Source of the DNA: Sphingobacteriales bacterium 46-32
GTDB taxonomy: Bacteria; Bacteroidota; Bacteroidia; Chitinophagales; Chitinophagaceae
Length of the DNA stretch: 64,000 nt
NCBI GenBank assembly: GCA_001898485.1
Contig: MKTY01000020.1
Coordinates: forward strand, 620,001-684,000
Direction of reading: 5' to 3'
Below, piece by piece: positions 63,825-64,000 of this stretch. Position numbers and translations under genes: made by a program. The number at the start of each line of letters is the position of its first letter. The stretch's first letter is position 1. The notes under the pieces were generated by a model, which saw only the letters and a program-made list of their open reading frames with translations, searched no databases and was not told the DNA's origin.

Positions 63825-64000
63825 CTACAATTCCCGGCGGGAAGGTGTTTCATCATTAAGGGCCAGTGTAACTATAAATACTGAGCCCTGCCCTACCTTG
63901 CTTTTTACCTGAATATTGCCTTTGTGATTGAGGATAATGTTTTGTGTATTGGTGAGTCCCAGCCCGTTGCCACTAAGTTTACCGGTAAAATAAGGTTCGA
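63825..64000 (-). CDS. Sensor histidine kinase, C-terminal fragment at window edge
   Basis: The minus-strand frame open to the window end encodes the last 58 residues: EPYFTGKLSGNGLGLTNTQ, then NHKGNIQVKSKVGQGSVFIVTL and a short tail. GNGLGL is the G2 box of the HATPase_c domain. The remainder lies right of the window. It ends 20 bases from the converging receiver gene. Probable partner of the NtrC-type regulator or the single receiver (inference). Confidence 0.88.
   Translation of the reverse strand, partial: EPYFTGKLSGNGLGLTNTQNIILNHKGNIQVKSKVGQGSVFIVTLALNDETPSRREL

Overview
The window reads as chromosome from a Bacteroidota bacterium, most likely family Chitinophagaceae. The basis is four SusC/SusD-type components and two SusE/SusF-type lipoproteins, type IX secretion (T9SS) C-terminal tails, two GH144-type enzymes (a family founded on a Chitinophaga enzyme), promoters of the TTTG/TAnnTTTG kind, and almost no Shine-Dalgarno sequences. 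No rRNA, tRNA, transposase, integrase or CRISPR array was seen. Both ends cut genes: a SusC receptor at the left and a histidine kinase at the right.

Region 1 (1-13.6 kb, all minus strand) is an alpha-glucan locus. In transcription order it runs: a T9SS-exported GH13 amylase, a Nudix-type (NrtR-like) regulator, SusC, SusD, SusE and a SusF-like protein, then a strong terminator. A second, unrelated-locus SusC gene starts just beyond and runs off the window; a LacI-type operator candidate lies upstream of it. Region 2 (13.7-23.1 kb) is mostly housekeeping: ligA, a DUF2461 protein, YceI, a solitary AAA ATPase/nuclease-like gene preceded by a phased palindromic DNA array, asd preceded by what looks like a complete attenuator (promoter, Lys/Thr/Met-rich leader peptide, antiterminator, terminator), a lamin-tail-domain secreted protein and a PfkB kinase.

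Region 3 is a phenylacetate (paa) catabolic locus in two pieces on the plus strand: tetR-paaE at 23.3-25.0 kb and paaA-paaB-paaC-paaD-paaG-paaI (then paaY) at 52.7-58.6 kb. Between the pieces sits Region 4, about 27 kb entirely on the minus strand: a beta-glucan utilisation locus. It opens with an ECF sigma factor and a FecR anti-sigma, followed by an STN-type SusC, SusD, a LamG lipoprotein, a very large FG-GAP/VCBS lipoprotein, two GH144 endo-beta-1,2-glucanase-like enzymes, a Gfo/Idh oxidoreductase, DoxX, a GH43-CBM32-type enzyme, an SGNH hydrolase, GH3, an alpha/beta hydrolase, two GH30 enzymes and a second GH3. The enzyme set suggests beta-1,2- and possibly beta-1,6-glucans (inference). 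Terminator hairpins split it into several transcription units, and a terminator facing the other way between fecR and susC suggests an antisense RNA.

Region 5 (56.8-64 kb) holds glycerate kinase, paaY, two T9SS-exported proteins of unknown function, an NtrC-type sigma-54 activator, a single-domain response regulator and the tail of a histidine kinase.

Several intergenic gaps (15.8, 36.6, 54.1, 56.2, 57.9, 61.7 kb) carry a mosaic of five short-period repeat families, often as inverted pairs; these look like a genome-wide repeat type of this organism.
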